6,939 nucleotides of DNA from assembly GCA_016202555.1 (NCBI GenBank), contig JACQOL010000069.1, positions 1-6,939 on the forward strand, given 5' to 3'. The translations under genes and the position numbers were made by a program. The stretch is from Chloroflexota bacterium. Lineage in GTDB: Bacteria > Chloroflexota > Dehalococcoidia > Dehalococcoidales > UBA2162. Positions within the stretch are counted from its first letter, which is position 1. Every line of letters starts with the position of its first letter. The notes beneath the pieces were generated by a model, which was not told where the DNA came from, made no database searches, and saw nothing but the letters and a program-made list of their open reading frames with translations. Below are positions 1-6,475 of this stretch, one piece after another.

Positions 1-446
1 AGCTTACAGATATGCCGGTAGCTGATGCCGGGGTAAAAGTGAACTTGGTCATTACCCAGGCTTTCGTTCAAGGCAGCGATAAGTTGCTCCGCCTCACCGG
101 TAGTGATATGCCCGGCACTGTAGTCCCACATCCTACCATCACGGATAGCCACTAGATTACAGCGAAAAACAACATCCCCCTCACCGATGTCAATACCCAT
201 ACTCGCCGCTTCAATAGCAGCCCGGCCCCGATAATGGAGCTTAGAGTCATAACCAAGTATCGACATACAGGCGCCGTCACTGGAAGGCTCCATCCCAGGC
301 GGCACGGTGCGCACCCGCCCCAGAATACCCTGCGGCACCATCACATCCAAATTTGGCGTATCAGCCAGCTCAAAACAGGTCTTACTCCCGCGCTCTGGCA
401 GGGGCAGCCCGGCAGCGCCATCAATTATCAGAACGCAATACTTCAC
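1..446 (-). CDS. apgM: Cofactor-independent phosphoglycerate mutase, archaeal (ApgM) type, N-terminal part
   Basis: Interconverts 3-phosphoglycerate and 2-phosphoglycerate in cytosolic glycolysis/gluconeogenesis without 2,3-bisphosphoglycerate. Only the first 148 codons are in the window; the gene runs off the left edge, and the family is usually about 400 residues. The protein begins MKYCVLIIDGAAGLPL, with the metal-binding Asp at residue 9 as in alkaline-phosphatase-superfamily mutases. ELADTPNLD (26-34), a VPPGMEPSSDGA stretch (48-59) and MSILGYDS (61-68) follow; Ser62 is the likely phosphorylated nucleophile by family alignment. Next is YRGRAAIEAASMGIDI (72-87), the conserved segment after the active site. 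I place the start at the GTG at 446 because the conserved N-terminus begins there, with a purine-rich AAGGGATAGG upstream on the minus strand. The usual GSDVAN motif reads SSDGAC here, a mild variant. The gene is divergent from the tRNA. Identification rests on motifs, not a search. Confidence 0.88.
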   Translation of the reverse strand, partial: MKYCVLIIDGAAGLPLPERGSKTCFELADTPNLDVMVPQGILGRVRTVPPGMEPSSDGACMSILGYDSKLHYRGRAAIEAASMGIDIGEGDVVFRCNLVAIRDGRMWDYSAGHITTGEAEQLIAALNESLGNDQVHFYPGISYRHICK

Positions 447-463
447 CCGTTTAATCCTATCCC

Positions 464-492
464 TTGCTGAATAAGGCAAATCCGCTTATAAT
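464..492 (+). promoter_or_regulatory. Sigma-70-type promoter for tRNA-Pro
   Basis: A perfect -10 hexamer TATAAT lies at 487-492, with a partial -35 TTGCTG at 464-469 and a 17-base spacer. The -10 ends 10 bases before the mature tRNA 5' end, so transcription would start at or just before the tRNA. The -35 matches the consensus in only the TTG half, but a perfect -10 with optimal spacing in front of a stable RNA gene is convincing. Confidence 0.7.
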
Positions 493-502
493 GGTTTTTC
501 AG

Positions 503-578
503 CGGGGCGTAGCGCAGCCTGGTTTAGCGCGCAGCGTTCGGGACGCTGAGGTCGGTGGTTCAAATCCACTCGCCCCGA
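503..578 (+). tRNA. tRNA-Pro (anticodon CGG)
   Basis: A full cloverleaf can be drawn by eye. The acceptor CGGGGCG (503-509) pairs with CGCCCCG (571-577), with discriminator A578. The D stem GCGC (512-515) pairs with GCGC (527-530) around an 11-base loop containing GG. The anticodon stem CAGCG/CGCTG (532-536/544-548) closes the seven-base loop TTCGGGA, placing anticodon CGG at 539-541, which reads CCG proline codons. A five-base variable loop and the T arm (554-570) with TTCAAAT follow; its outermost pair is G-U. The C1-G72 pair and G37 are typical of bacterial tRNA-Pro. The bases after 578 are CTT, so the CCA tail is not encoded and must be added enzymatically. No clear intrinsic terminator follows. 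Confidence 0.97.
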
Positions 579-686
579 CTTTCACCGTTTTGTCAATAGT
601 AACATACGAGCTCCATTATGTCTATATATTTTAGTTGGTAACCCTACCTCTCAAAAGTCCAATATGTTCTGGACGATTACAAAGAC

Positions 687-717
687 TTGACAGCACGCCT
701 CACCTTAGTGGTATATT
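687..717 (+). promoter_or_regulatory. Probable promoter of the cobalamin operon
   Basis: A perfect -35 TTGACA (687-692) is followed after 19 bases by a -10-like TATATT (712-717). The register TATTAT at 714-719 is also possible but gives a 21-base spacer. The spacer is longer than the 17-base optimum. The position is right: initiation near 724 would place the riboswitch aptamer at the very 5' end of the transcript. A short dyad, GTCCA/TGGAC (657-661/670-674), sits 12 bases upstream of the -35; its role is unknown. Confidence 0.62.
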
Positions 718-739
718 ATAGCCAAACTGAATAGTAAAT

Positions 740-857
740 ATGACTGGGTGCCTAAAAGGGCTCAAATGGAGAGCAAGCCGGTGTAATTCCGGCACAGTGC
801 CGCTTACTGTAACAGTCAGAACGCCAACCCTGTCGAGTATAGTCTGCCTCCGCGGAG
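740..857 (+). promoter_or_regulatory. Cobalamin (adenosylcobalamin-class) riboswitch aptamer
   Basis: This leader binds cobalamin and controls the downstream B12 genes. Hallmarks seen in order are GGTGCC at 747-752, followed by AAAAGGG, then the central block GCCGGTGTAATTCCGGCACA (777-796). Next is the P5-like hairpin ACAGT/ACTGT (794-798/806-810) with loop GCCGCTT. The 3' B12-box-like segment GTCGAGTATAGTCTGCC (832-848) closes the core. It departs from the usual CAGGAGACCTGCC core but keeps the AGTCTGCC end. The loop bases CCGC (800-803) are complementary to GCGG (852-855), a candidate for the L5-L13 kissing contact known in this class. The element sits between a promoter and a B12 biosynthetic operon, as expected. 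The exact 5' and 3' limits are approximate. Confidence 0.93.
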
Positions 858-862
858 TAGGG

Positions 863-890
863 GGTGGGATTTATTTTTAGTAAATCCCCC
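863..890 (+). promoter_or_regulatory. Riboswitch antiterminator hairpin
   Basis: GGGATTTA (866-873) pairs perfectly with TAAATCCC (881-888) around the loop TTTTTAG. Past a bulged T865, G863-G864 can also pair with C889-C890. The 3' arm uses bases 886-890, which the terminator needs as its own 5' arm, so only one of the two can form. Without ligand this hairpin should let transcription continue into cbiB. An alternative pairing of TCTGCCTC (843-850) with GGGGTGGG (861-868), partly through G-U pairs, could hide its 5' arm in the bound state; that part is inference. Confidence 0.72.
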
Positions 891-920
891 TGTTCTGTTA
901 AGCAGGGGGTTTTGTTTTGT
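886..920 (+). terminator. Riboswitch-controlled intrinsic terminator
   Basis: CCCCCTG (886-892) pairs with CAGGGGG (903-909), and two weaker pairs inside can extend the stem. The T-rich tract TTTTGTTTTGT (910-920) follows directly. This is a rho-independent terminator in the expression platform, expected to form when cobalamin is bound and so stop transcription before cbiB. Confidence 0.88.
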
Positions 921-1047
921 CGGAGGGAGGGAAAGCCGAGAACTGTGTCTATACCCATCCGGCTAACGGGCTACCGGCAGTCCTGGTTAATCCCGGTAAT
1001 GGCCGGGCATCGGACTTGAAGAAGCTAATTGAAAGGAATCAGGTTTA
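921..1047 (+). other. Untranslated leader between riboswitch terminator and cbiB
   Basis: These 127 bases separate the terminator from the cbiB start. No known RNA family is recognised. A short GC-rich hairpin is possible, CCCGG/CCGGG (992-996/1003-1007) with loop TAATGG. A 24-codon open frame starts with GTG at 945 and stops at TGA 1017-1019, with the purine-rich GGAGGGAGGG 14 bases upstream. It could be a leader peptide or chance. The last 15 bases contain the cbiB ribosome-binding site AAGGA (1033-1037). Confidence 0.5.
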
Positions 1048-1983
1048 GTGGCCATCTATTTTCTGTTCATATTTTTGCTGGCAGTGGTTATTGACCTGAC
1101 TTTAGGTGAACCACCTCATCTTATCCACCCGGTAGTGTGGATGGGAAAGGTGATTTCATTGCTAATAAAAGATGGGGGCGGCCGCTCTCCTGCCATCCAA
1201 TTTTTTTACGGACTGGTAGTGGTTGTGGTTACGGTCGGCATCTTTACCATCCCCGTCTATCTGCTTCTTTTCTACCTGCGGAACCATAGTCCGTTAGCCT
1301 ATATCGTCCTGGCTGCCATAATTCTTAAAACCACCTTTTCCATAAAAGAACTACGGAACTCGGCGCTGAAGGTCAGGGACTATTTGGCGGCGGATAAGCT
1401 GACTGAAGCCCGCTTTGAGCTACGTTCCCTGGCTGGTCGTAACACCAGCCAACTGGATAAAAGCTTAATAGTATCTGCCACGGTTGAATCAGTGGCGGAA
1501 AACAGCTGCGATAGCTTTGTCGCTCCATTATTCTATTTTTTATTTTTCGGTGTGCCTGGGGCAGTCGTCTACCGGGCAATTAACACTCTTGATAGTATGA
1601 TTGGCCATCGTGGGGAATTTGAGTACCTGGGGAAATTTGCCGCCCGTTTGGATAGTATCGTTAATTTTATCCCAGCTCGGATTACCGCCCTGGTCATCGT
1701 GCTGGCGGCACGAATACAGGGAAAGAACGCCTCCGGAGCCTGGCAGATAATGTGGCGCGACCGAAGCAGGACAGCCAGCCCAAATGCCGGTTGGACGATG
1801 AGTGCCATTGCCGGTGCTCTGGACGTGCAATTAGAAAAGGTTGGCTATTATAAACTGGGGGATAATCATAACTCTCTATCAGTGAGCACGATAGATGCTT
1901 CTTTACAAATAGTAATGACGGCTGCTCTCATCTGGAGCTTACTACTCGTTATTACCGGGGTGATTTATTATGTTACGACCTAA
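1048..1983 (+). CDS. cbiB: Adenosylcobinamide-phosphate synthase CbiB (CobD in Pseudomonas naming)
   Basis: Integral membrane enzyme that condenses adenosylcobyrate with (R)-1-aminopropan-2-ol O-phosphate to give adenosylcobinamide phosphate. The 311 residues match the usual family length. Motifs seen: the N-terminal VIDLTLGEPPHLIHPVVWMG (14-33), SATVESVAENSCDSFVAPLF (143-162), YRAINTLDSMIGHR (175-188) and SPNAGWTMSAIAGAL (244-258), all hallmarks of the CbiB/CobD family. Hydrophobic stretches at about 2-17, 50-78, 83-95, 156-175, 207-222 and 286-309 fit a multi-pass membrane protein. The start is the GTG at 1048: AAGGA lies 10 bases upstream, and the conserved N-terminus leaves no room for a later start. 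First gene of the operon, directly under riboswitch control. Its last 14 bases overlap the next gene, suggesting translational coupling. All expected motifs are intact. Confidence 0.96.
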   Translation: MAIYFLFIFLLAVVIDLTLGEPPHLIHPVVWMGKVISLLIKDGGGRSPAIQFFYGLVVVVVTVGIFTIPVYLLLFYLRNHSPLAYIVLAAIILKTTFSIKELRNSALKVRDYLAADKLTEARFELRSLAGRNTSQLDKSLIVSATVESVAENSCDSFVAPLFYFLFFGVPGAVVYRAINTLDSMIGHRGEFEYLGKFAARLDSIVNFIPARITALVIVLAARIQGKNASGAWQIMWRDRSRTASPNAGWTMSAIAGALDVQLEKVGYYKLGDNHNSLSVSTIDASLQIVMTAALIWSLLLVITGVIYYVTT

Positions 1984-3061
1984 GCCAAATATCGACAAAC
2001 TTATCTCCGCTACTCACGGCGGCATCAACTATCTTGAGCTTGAGAAACTGGGTATCTCACCAGCCGACATTCTCGATTTTAGTGTCAGCGTCAATCCTTT
2101 TGGACCGCCGCCGGGTATTAAAGAAGCCCTGAATCAGGCATCAATTGACCGCTATCCTGACTCCGAAGCTACGGAACTCGAGCAACTGCTAGCCGGGAGA
2201 TTAAACATCGCTCTGGATAACCTCGTCATTGGTAGTGGCTCGACCGAGCTTATCAGACTGGTAGCTACCGCCTATTTTGACACTGATGACCTGGTTATTA
2301 TCCCTCAGCCGACTTACGGTGAATATGAAATTGCCTGTCATCTGGTCGGTGCCCGGGTGCTTAAGCCACCGATGCTGGAAAATTTTCACCTGAATCTAGC
2401 TGAAACGATGAGTTTAATTCGTCGGCACCAGCCCAGAGGCATCTTTCTCTGCAATCCTAACAACCCGACTGGTCAATATTTATCTCAGGAAGAGGTAAAG
2501 AAAATTCTGTCGGTGGCTAAAGATAGCCTGGTAGTGTTGGACGAAGCCTATATTGCCTTTGCCGAGAATACCTGGGCATCGGTTGACTTGATAGAACGGG
2601 GGAATTTGGTTATCCTGAGGTCAATGACCAAGGATTATGCTCTGGCCGGACTACGCCTTGGCTACGCAGTGGCAACGGAGTCAATCATCTCAGTTCTCAA
2701 ACGAGTCAGACCACCGTGGAATGTAAGCTCGGTCGCCCAGGCGGCCGGAGTTTTCGCCCTTAAGGCTGACGGTTATCTTGATACCTGCGGGATGAAGATT
2801 AAAGAGGCAAAGGAATTCCTGGTGAAAGAGCTTAGCCGTCTGGGATTTTCACCATTACCTTCGCAAGCTAATTTCTTCCTGGTCAAAGTTGGCGACGCTG
2901 CTAAATTCAGACAGGCGTTACTCAACAAGGGTATTTTAGTTCGGGACTGTAGCTCCTTTGGTTTACCTGATTACATTCGACTGGCGCCACACAGTATCGC
3001 TGACTGTCAGAAACTGATTGCAGCGATAAAAGAAAGCGAGGTTTACCGCAATGTCAGCTAA
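1970..3061 (+). CDS. cobD: L-threonine-O-3-phosphate decarboxylase (CobD, HisC-like fold)
   Basis: PLP enzyme of the fold-type I aminotransferase class. In the CobD family it decarboxylates L-threonine O-3-phosphate to (R)-1-aminopropan-2-ol O-phosphate, the linker that CbiB attaches. Length is 363 residues. The N-terminal HGG (16-18) and LDFSVSVNPFGPP (35-47) are typical of CobD/CobC rather than ordinary HisC. Further PLP-fold features are GSGSTELI (88-95), CNPNNPTG (161-168), DEAY (191-194), the Schiff-base lysine Lys221 in SMTKDYALAGLRLGY, Arg229, and the C-terminal YIRLAP with Arg337. The ATG at 1970 is preceded by GGGGTGA with six bases between, inside the end of cbiB. The 3' end overlaps cbiP by 11 bases. 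The fold is shared with histidinol-phosphate aminotransferase, so sequence alone could mislead, but the HGG motif and placement beside cbiB favour the B12 role. It is not the Pseudomonas gene also called cobD. Confidence 0.9.
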   Translation: MLRPKPNIDKLISATHGGINYLELEKLGISPADILDFSVSVNPFGPPPGIKEALNQASIDRYPDSEATELEQLLAGRLNIALDNLVIGSGSTELIRLVATAYFDTDDLVIIPQPTYGEYEIACHLVGARVLKPPMLENFHLNLAETMSLIRRHQPRGIFLCNPNNPTGQYLSQEEVKKILSVAKDSLVVLDEAYIAFAENTWASVDLIERGNLVILRSMTKDYALAGLRLGYAVATESIISVLKRVRPPWNVSSVAQAAGVFALKADGYLDTCGMKIKEAKEFLVKELSRLGFSPLPSQANFFLVKVGDAAKFRQALLNKGILVRDCSSFGLPDYIRLAPHSIADCQKLIAAIKESEVYRNVS

Positions 3062-4568
3062 AGTTTTGATGATACAGGGCACCGCTTCCTCAGTGGGTAA
3101 GAGCGTGCTCGTAACCGCGCTATGCCGTATTTTCCTTCAGGATGGCTTCAAAGTTGCCCCCTTCAAAGCCCAGAACATGGCCCTTAATTCCTTTGTTACC
3201 AGAGAGGGCGGGGAAATCGGCCGGGCTCAGGTGGTGCAGGCAGAAGCCGCTGGGATTGAGCCCACGGTTGACATGAATCCCGTGTTGCTGAAACCGGAGG
3301 CGGATGCTAAATCTCAGGTTATCGTCCTCGGCAAAGTGATTAAGACCATGAAGGCAAACCAATATTATGATTATACTCCCTATTTAATTAGGGTGATTGA
3401 AGACTCCCTTAATCGCTTGCGCTCCATATATGACATCGTGGTGATTGAAGGAGCCGGTAGCCCGGCCGAGATAAACTTAAAAGAAAGGGAAATCGTCAAT
3501 ATGAGGGTCGCCCGAATGGCCAATGCTCCCGTCCTTCTGGTTAGCGATATTGACCGAGGCGGTGTCTTCGCTTCAATTATCGGCACTCTGGAGCTTTTAA
3601 CTGACGAGGAGCGCGACCTGGTTAAGGGATTGATTATCAATAAATTTCGTGGCGACCTGGCCTTACTGAAGCCAGGACTGGACTTTTTAGAGAAAAGGAG
3701 CGGCAAGCCAGTGCTGGGGGTTATTCCCTACTTCCGGGATATTAAAATTGCCCAGGAGGACTCGGTCTACCTGGATGAAAGACAAGCTGATTCATCAAGT
3801 CAAGACGTGGATATCGCCATAATCCGCTTACCTCACATCGCTAACTATGATGACTTTGACCCACTGGAGAAACTGGGTTACACGGTGCGATATATTACTG
3901 AGTCTTCAGAACTGGGTAAGCCCGACCTGATTATCCTACCCGGCACGAAGAGCACCATCGCCGACCTGGTTTACCTGCGAGAGCGAGGGATAGCTCCGGC
4001 GATTATCCAGCGGGCAAAGGCGGGCACACCGGTGATAGGGATTTGTGGCGGCTATCAAATGCTGGGGAAGACAATTAATGACCCGGATAGAGTTGAATCG
4101 CCCGAAATCAGCGTTGCCGGATTAGGCTTATTGGATATCGAGACTACCTTTAGCCAGGTTAAGACTACCACCCAAATCGGAGCCAGAGTTGTCGCCAATA
4201 AGGGTCTATTCGAAGGACTTAGCGGAGTCGAGATTATCGGCTACGAGATTCATATGGGGCAGAGCAGAAGCCAAAATCAGGCACCGGCGTTTCAAGTCGT
4301 TGAGACGCCTCAGGGGAAAGCCGATTATTTTGATGGAGCAGTCAGCGATGACTGTCTCATCTTCGGCAGTTACATTCACGGCCTATTTCACAATGTTAAT
4401 TTCACCCATACTCTATTGAATCGGCTACGGCAGCTCCGCGGTCTGCCGGTAACCGACACCATAGCAATCGACAAGGATGAGCAGTATAACGAGCTGGCTA
4501 GAATCGTCAGGGCAAACCTTGATATGAGACAGGTCTACCAAATAGCTCTGGGGAGAGAGCATGGCTGA
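3051..4568 (+). CDS. cbiP: Adenosylcobyric acid synthase, glutamine-hydrolysing (CbiP/CobQ)
   Basis: Cytosolic ATP-dependent amidotransferase that converts adenosylcobyrinate a,c-diamide to adenosylcobyrate by four successive amidations (b, d, e, g), using glutamine. The 505 residues match the family. The N-terminal dethiobiotin-synthetase-like domain starts with the P-loop-like GTASSVGKS (10-18). PFKAQNMALNSF (37-48), the substrate-contact region MNPVLLKPEADAKSQ (75-89), VIEGAGSPAEINL (131-143) and SDIDRGGVFASI (165-176) follow. The C-terminal class I glutamine amidotransferase domain has PGTKST (297-302), GICGGYQMLG (330-339) with nucleophile Cys332, GYEIHMG (397-403) and SYIHGLFHN (440-448) with catalytic His443. 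The start ATG at 3051 has GAGG nine bases upstream and overlaps cobD by 11 bases; the 3' end overlaps cobA by 8. Both domains and all catalytic residues are intact. Confidence 0.97.
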   Translation: MSAKVLMIQGTASSVGKSVLVTALCRIFLQDGFKVAPFKAQNMALNSFVTREGGEIGRAQVVQAEAAGIEPTVDMNPVLLKPEADAKSQVIVLGKVIKTMKANQYYDYTPYLIRVIEDSLNRLRSIYDIVVIEGAGSPAEINLKEREIVNMRVARMANAPVLLVSDIDRGGVFASIIGTLELLTDEERDLVKGLIINKFRGDLALLKPGLDFLEKRSGKPVLGVIPYFRDIKIAQEDSVYLDERQADSSSQDVDIAIIRLPHIANYDDFDPLEKLGYTVRYITESSELGKPDLIILPGTKSTIADLVYLRERGIAPAIIQRAKAGTPVIGICGGYQMLGKTINDPDRVESPEISVAGLGLLDIETTFSQVKTTTQIGARVVANKGLFEGLSGVEIIGYEIHMGQSRSQNQAPAFQVVETPQGKADYFDGAVSDDCLIFGSYIHGLFHNVNFTHTLLNRLRQLRGLPVTDTIAIDKDEQYNELARIVRANLDMRQVYQIALGREHG

Positions 4569-5085
4569 AAAAGTCAAGAGGGGTCTAATTCAAGTATATA
4601 CCGGTGAGGGCAAAGGCAAAACTACCGCGGCACTCGGTCTCGCCGTAAGGGCTACCGGGCGCGGTATGAAGGTGGGCTTTATCCAGTTTCTCAAAGGGAG
4701 AGCCAGCGGTGAGCACTTGTTTCTGTCCCAGTATCCTGCCTTTAAAATCGTTCATATGAGTGTCGGGAGCAGTTTCAATAAACCCCGAGAACAGATGCTC
4801 CAAGAGGCACGGCTGACTTTCGCCTATGCCGAAGAACAGCTGCTAAGTGGTAACTATGATTTACTGATTCTGGATGAGATTTTCCTCGCTATCCATAAGG
4901 AACTGATTACTACCGAACAGCTCCTTAACCTACTGGATAAAAAGCCAGACTCACTTGAGTTAGTTCTAACTGGACGGCACGCCCCACCGGAAATAGTCCA
5001 GCGGGCTGATTTGGTTACTGAGATGCGTAAGATTAAGCATCCCTTTAGTCAAGGTATTCGCGCCCGGCGCGGTATTGAATTTTGA
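4561..5085 (+). CDS. cobA: Cob(I)yrinic acid a,c-diamide adenosyltransferase (CobA/CobO/BtuR family)
   Basis: Transfers the 5'-deoxyadenosyl group of ATP to the Co(I) centre of corrinoids, forming the Co-C bond needed before CbiP acts; it can also adenosylate salvaged corrinoids. The protein has 174 residues, slightly short of the roughly 190-200 of enteric homologues, mainly through a short N-terminus. The unusual P-loop GEGKGKTT (15-22) is typical of this family. IQFLKG (41-46), the Walker-B-like LLILDEI (101-107), LTGRHAPPEI (136-145) and the C-terminal HPFSQGIRARRGIEF (160-174) follow. The ATG at 4561 lies five bases after GGGAG and overlaps the end of cbiP by eight bases. Last gene of the operon; it supplies the adenosylated substrate for the two enzymes upstream. 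It is the P-loop type, not the unrelated PduO or EutT types. Confidence 0.96.
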   Translation: MAEKVKRGLIQVYTGEGKGKTTAALGLAVRATGRGMKVGFIQFLKGRASGEHLFLSQYPAFKIVHMSVGSSFNKPREQMLQEARLTFAYAEEQLLSGNYDLLILDEIFLAIHKELITTEQLLNLLDKKPDSLELVLTGRHAPPEIVQRADLVTEMRKIKHPFSQGIRARRGIEF

Positions 5086-5278
5086 TAAATGAATTTACCG
5101 GTTTGAGTTTCGAGATAACTGTGGTGGCGACCAGAGCCGAACTGCTAAGTTAGGAATGGTTTGGACAGAAGCTCACCAGCGATTTTTAACTAATATTTTA
5201 ACAATGATGCGGAAACCGATGCCGCAGAGAATACCGTAACGCTGCGGGTCTATCTCAGGATTCAGAATTAAGAAAACT
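5086..5278. other. Convergent intergenic region with a three-armed dyad
   Basis: This gap separates the end of the B12 operon from the end of the MFS gene. No textbook intrinsic terminator is visible for either side: the stems lack T-tracts. A weak stem at 5119-5136 has one mismatch. The clearest structure is three arms, TGCGG (5208-5212), CCGCAG (5222-5227) and CTGCGG (5242-5247). The middle arm can pair with either outer one, giving two mutually exclusive hairpins. On the minus strand an open frame runs from within the 3' end of the MFS gene, in another frame, to a TGA at 5178-5180. It would read NPEIDPQRYGILCGIGFRI near its middle but has no good start. I do not call it a gene. Confidence 0.45.
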
Positions 5279-6475
5279 TTAATAGCCTGCTTTTTGGGCC
5301 ACTTGGTCTCGGGTCAGACTTAAGCATAGCAGTACTCCCAGTCCAGAGGTAATAGCTCCAGTTATGAAGGTTAGTTGTTGCCCCCAGATGCTCCAAAGAA
5401 ATCCACCCAAGGTGGAACCAGCGATAATCCCGATATCTTCGCAGGCTCCGTAAATTCCCATAACAGTACTTTGCTGTTGCCGTGGTACATTACCTGATAG
5501 CAAGGCTACCGCAGCAGGGCTAAACATTGCCATACCTAAACTACGGATAGAGACGAAGACTATAATCCAGGAGAAATTCTGGGCAAAGGCCAGCCCGACC
5601 ATACCGGAAGCGGAGATAATAATGCCCAGTATCATCAAATCCCTTTTCCCGTAGCGGTCAGCCAGCCAGCCCATCGGGAAGAGTAACACCATCGTAACCA
5701 GCCCGCTAACAGTGAAGATAATACCAACTTCGGTAGCCGTTGCTCCCGCTACCTGTGTAGCAAGGAGGGGGAGGAAAGTTCCCGAAATACCCATCTCCAG
5801 ATGCTGAAGAATAGCTGCCGTACAGAGGATAATAACAGGGCGAGAGCGATAAATCGGTCCAACCGGCGGAATCTGGTCAGTTAGGGCGGGAACGGCAGGT
5901 AGTTCATCCTTGAGCGGTCGAATTCCCCTTAAACCAGTTACTGCCATAATGCCGCTCAGCAGGGCCACCCCACTGGAAATGAAGAAGACCGAGGGAAATC
6001 CGCGCCAATCAACAATAAAGCCCCCGACGAAAGCAGCTAGGCTTCTGACCGCTGCCATAATCGAAGCGTAGATAGCCATAAAGGTCGCCTTTTTCATTAG
6101 CGGCGCTGCGGCGCCAATATACCCCCGTCCCACCGGGAATATCATCGAACGAGCGATACCCCAGAGGAAAAAGAGTAGAAAAATAAGAGGAAGCTTCTGG
6201 GTTAAGGTAAAGCTAAAGACGACTAGAGCACAAACAAGGGCGGCGATACCCATTGGGAACTTTAGCCCTAACTTATCGGTTATCCAGCCACCAGAGCCTT
6301 CGCCCAGTACCATGCCGACCATTGCTACAGAAACCATCAGACCCAGTACAGTGGGGATAATCCCGATAGAGGTCAGATAAAGAGGCATAATGGGTTGCAA
6401 AATACTTATGGAAAGACTACCCAGTAGCACGACAGTGATTATTCGTACCAAATCGCTACTAAAAATTCTTTTCAT
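5279..6475 (-). CDS. Major facilitator superfamily transporter, substrate unknown
   Basis: A 398-residue membrane protein with the usual MFS length and twelve likely membrane helices in two halves, joined by a hydrophilic loop at about 182-212. The loop between helices 2 and 3 carries the MFS motif-A pattern GGWITDKLGLK (62-72). The matching loop in the second half reads GWLADRYGKR (269-278), confirming the duplicated 6+6 fold. Gly/Pro-rich helices such as FSPAAVALLSG (318-328) and the segment IYGACEDIGIIAG (341-353) resemble drug or sugar efflux-type MFS proteins, but no feature fixes the substrate. The ATG at 6475 is preceded by only weak Shine-Dalgarno-like sequence; MKRIFSSDLVRIITVVLLG is a sensible beginning of helix 1. 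The gene is convergent to the B12 operon and outside its transcript. A role in corrinoid transport is possible from proximity only; drug efflux is equally likely. Confidence 0.9.
   Translation of the reverse strand: MKRIFSSDLVRIITVVLLGSLSISILQPIMPLYLTSIGIIPTVLGLMVSVAMVGMVLGEGSGGWITDKLGLKFPMGIAALVCALVVFSFTLTQKLPLIFLLFFLWGIARSMIFPVGRGYIGAAAPLMKKATFMAIYASIMAAVRSLAAFVGGFIVDWRGFPSVFFISSGVALLSGIMAVTGLRGIRPLKDELPAVPALTDQIPPVGPIYRSRPVIILCTAAILQHLEMGISGTFLPLLATQVAGATATEVGIIFTVSGLVTMVLLFPMGWLADRYGKRDLMILGIIISASGMVGLAFAQNFSWIIVFVSIRSLGMAMFSPAAVALLSGNVPRQQQSTVMGIYGACEDIGIIAGSTLGGFLWSIWGQQLTFITGAITSGLGVLLCLSLTRDQVAQKAGY

Noticed and set aside
234..470. 78-codon plus-strand open frame
   Set aside because: It lies antisense to the conserved apgM coding sequence, and its product is low-complexity, rich in His/Pro/Arg, with no recognisable family.
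657..674. GTCCA/TGGAC dyad as a terminator for the tRNA gene
   Set aside because: Five pairs, an eight-base loop and no T-tract, nearly 80 bases past the tRNA; not a credible terminator.
752..958. 68-codon minus-strand open frame
   Set aside because: It is antisense to the riboswitch aptamer and terminator, whose conserved RNA elements explain the sequence.
1540..1830. Minus-strand open frames of 79-96 codons opposite cbiB
   Set aside because: They are shadows of the well-conserved cbiB frame; no ribosome-binding site or family match.
1970..3061. Assignment as histidinol-phosphate aminotransferase (hisC)
   Set aside because: The fold is shared, but the N-terminal HGG and DFSVSVNPFGPP motifs and the position between cbiB and cbiP favour threonine-phosphate decarboxylase.
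3380..3706. 108-codon minus-strand open frame opposite cbiP
   Set aside because: It is Ser/Arg/Ile-rich shadow coding opposite intact catalytic motifs of CbiP, a typical antisense artefact.
5119..5136. Hairpin after cobA as the operon terminator
   Set aside because: The stem is seven positions with a mismatch, and no T-run follows it, so it does not meet the pattern of an intrinsic terminator.
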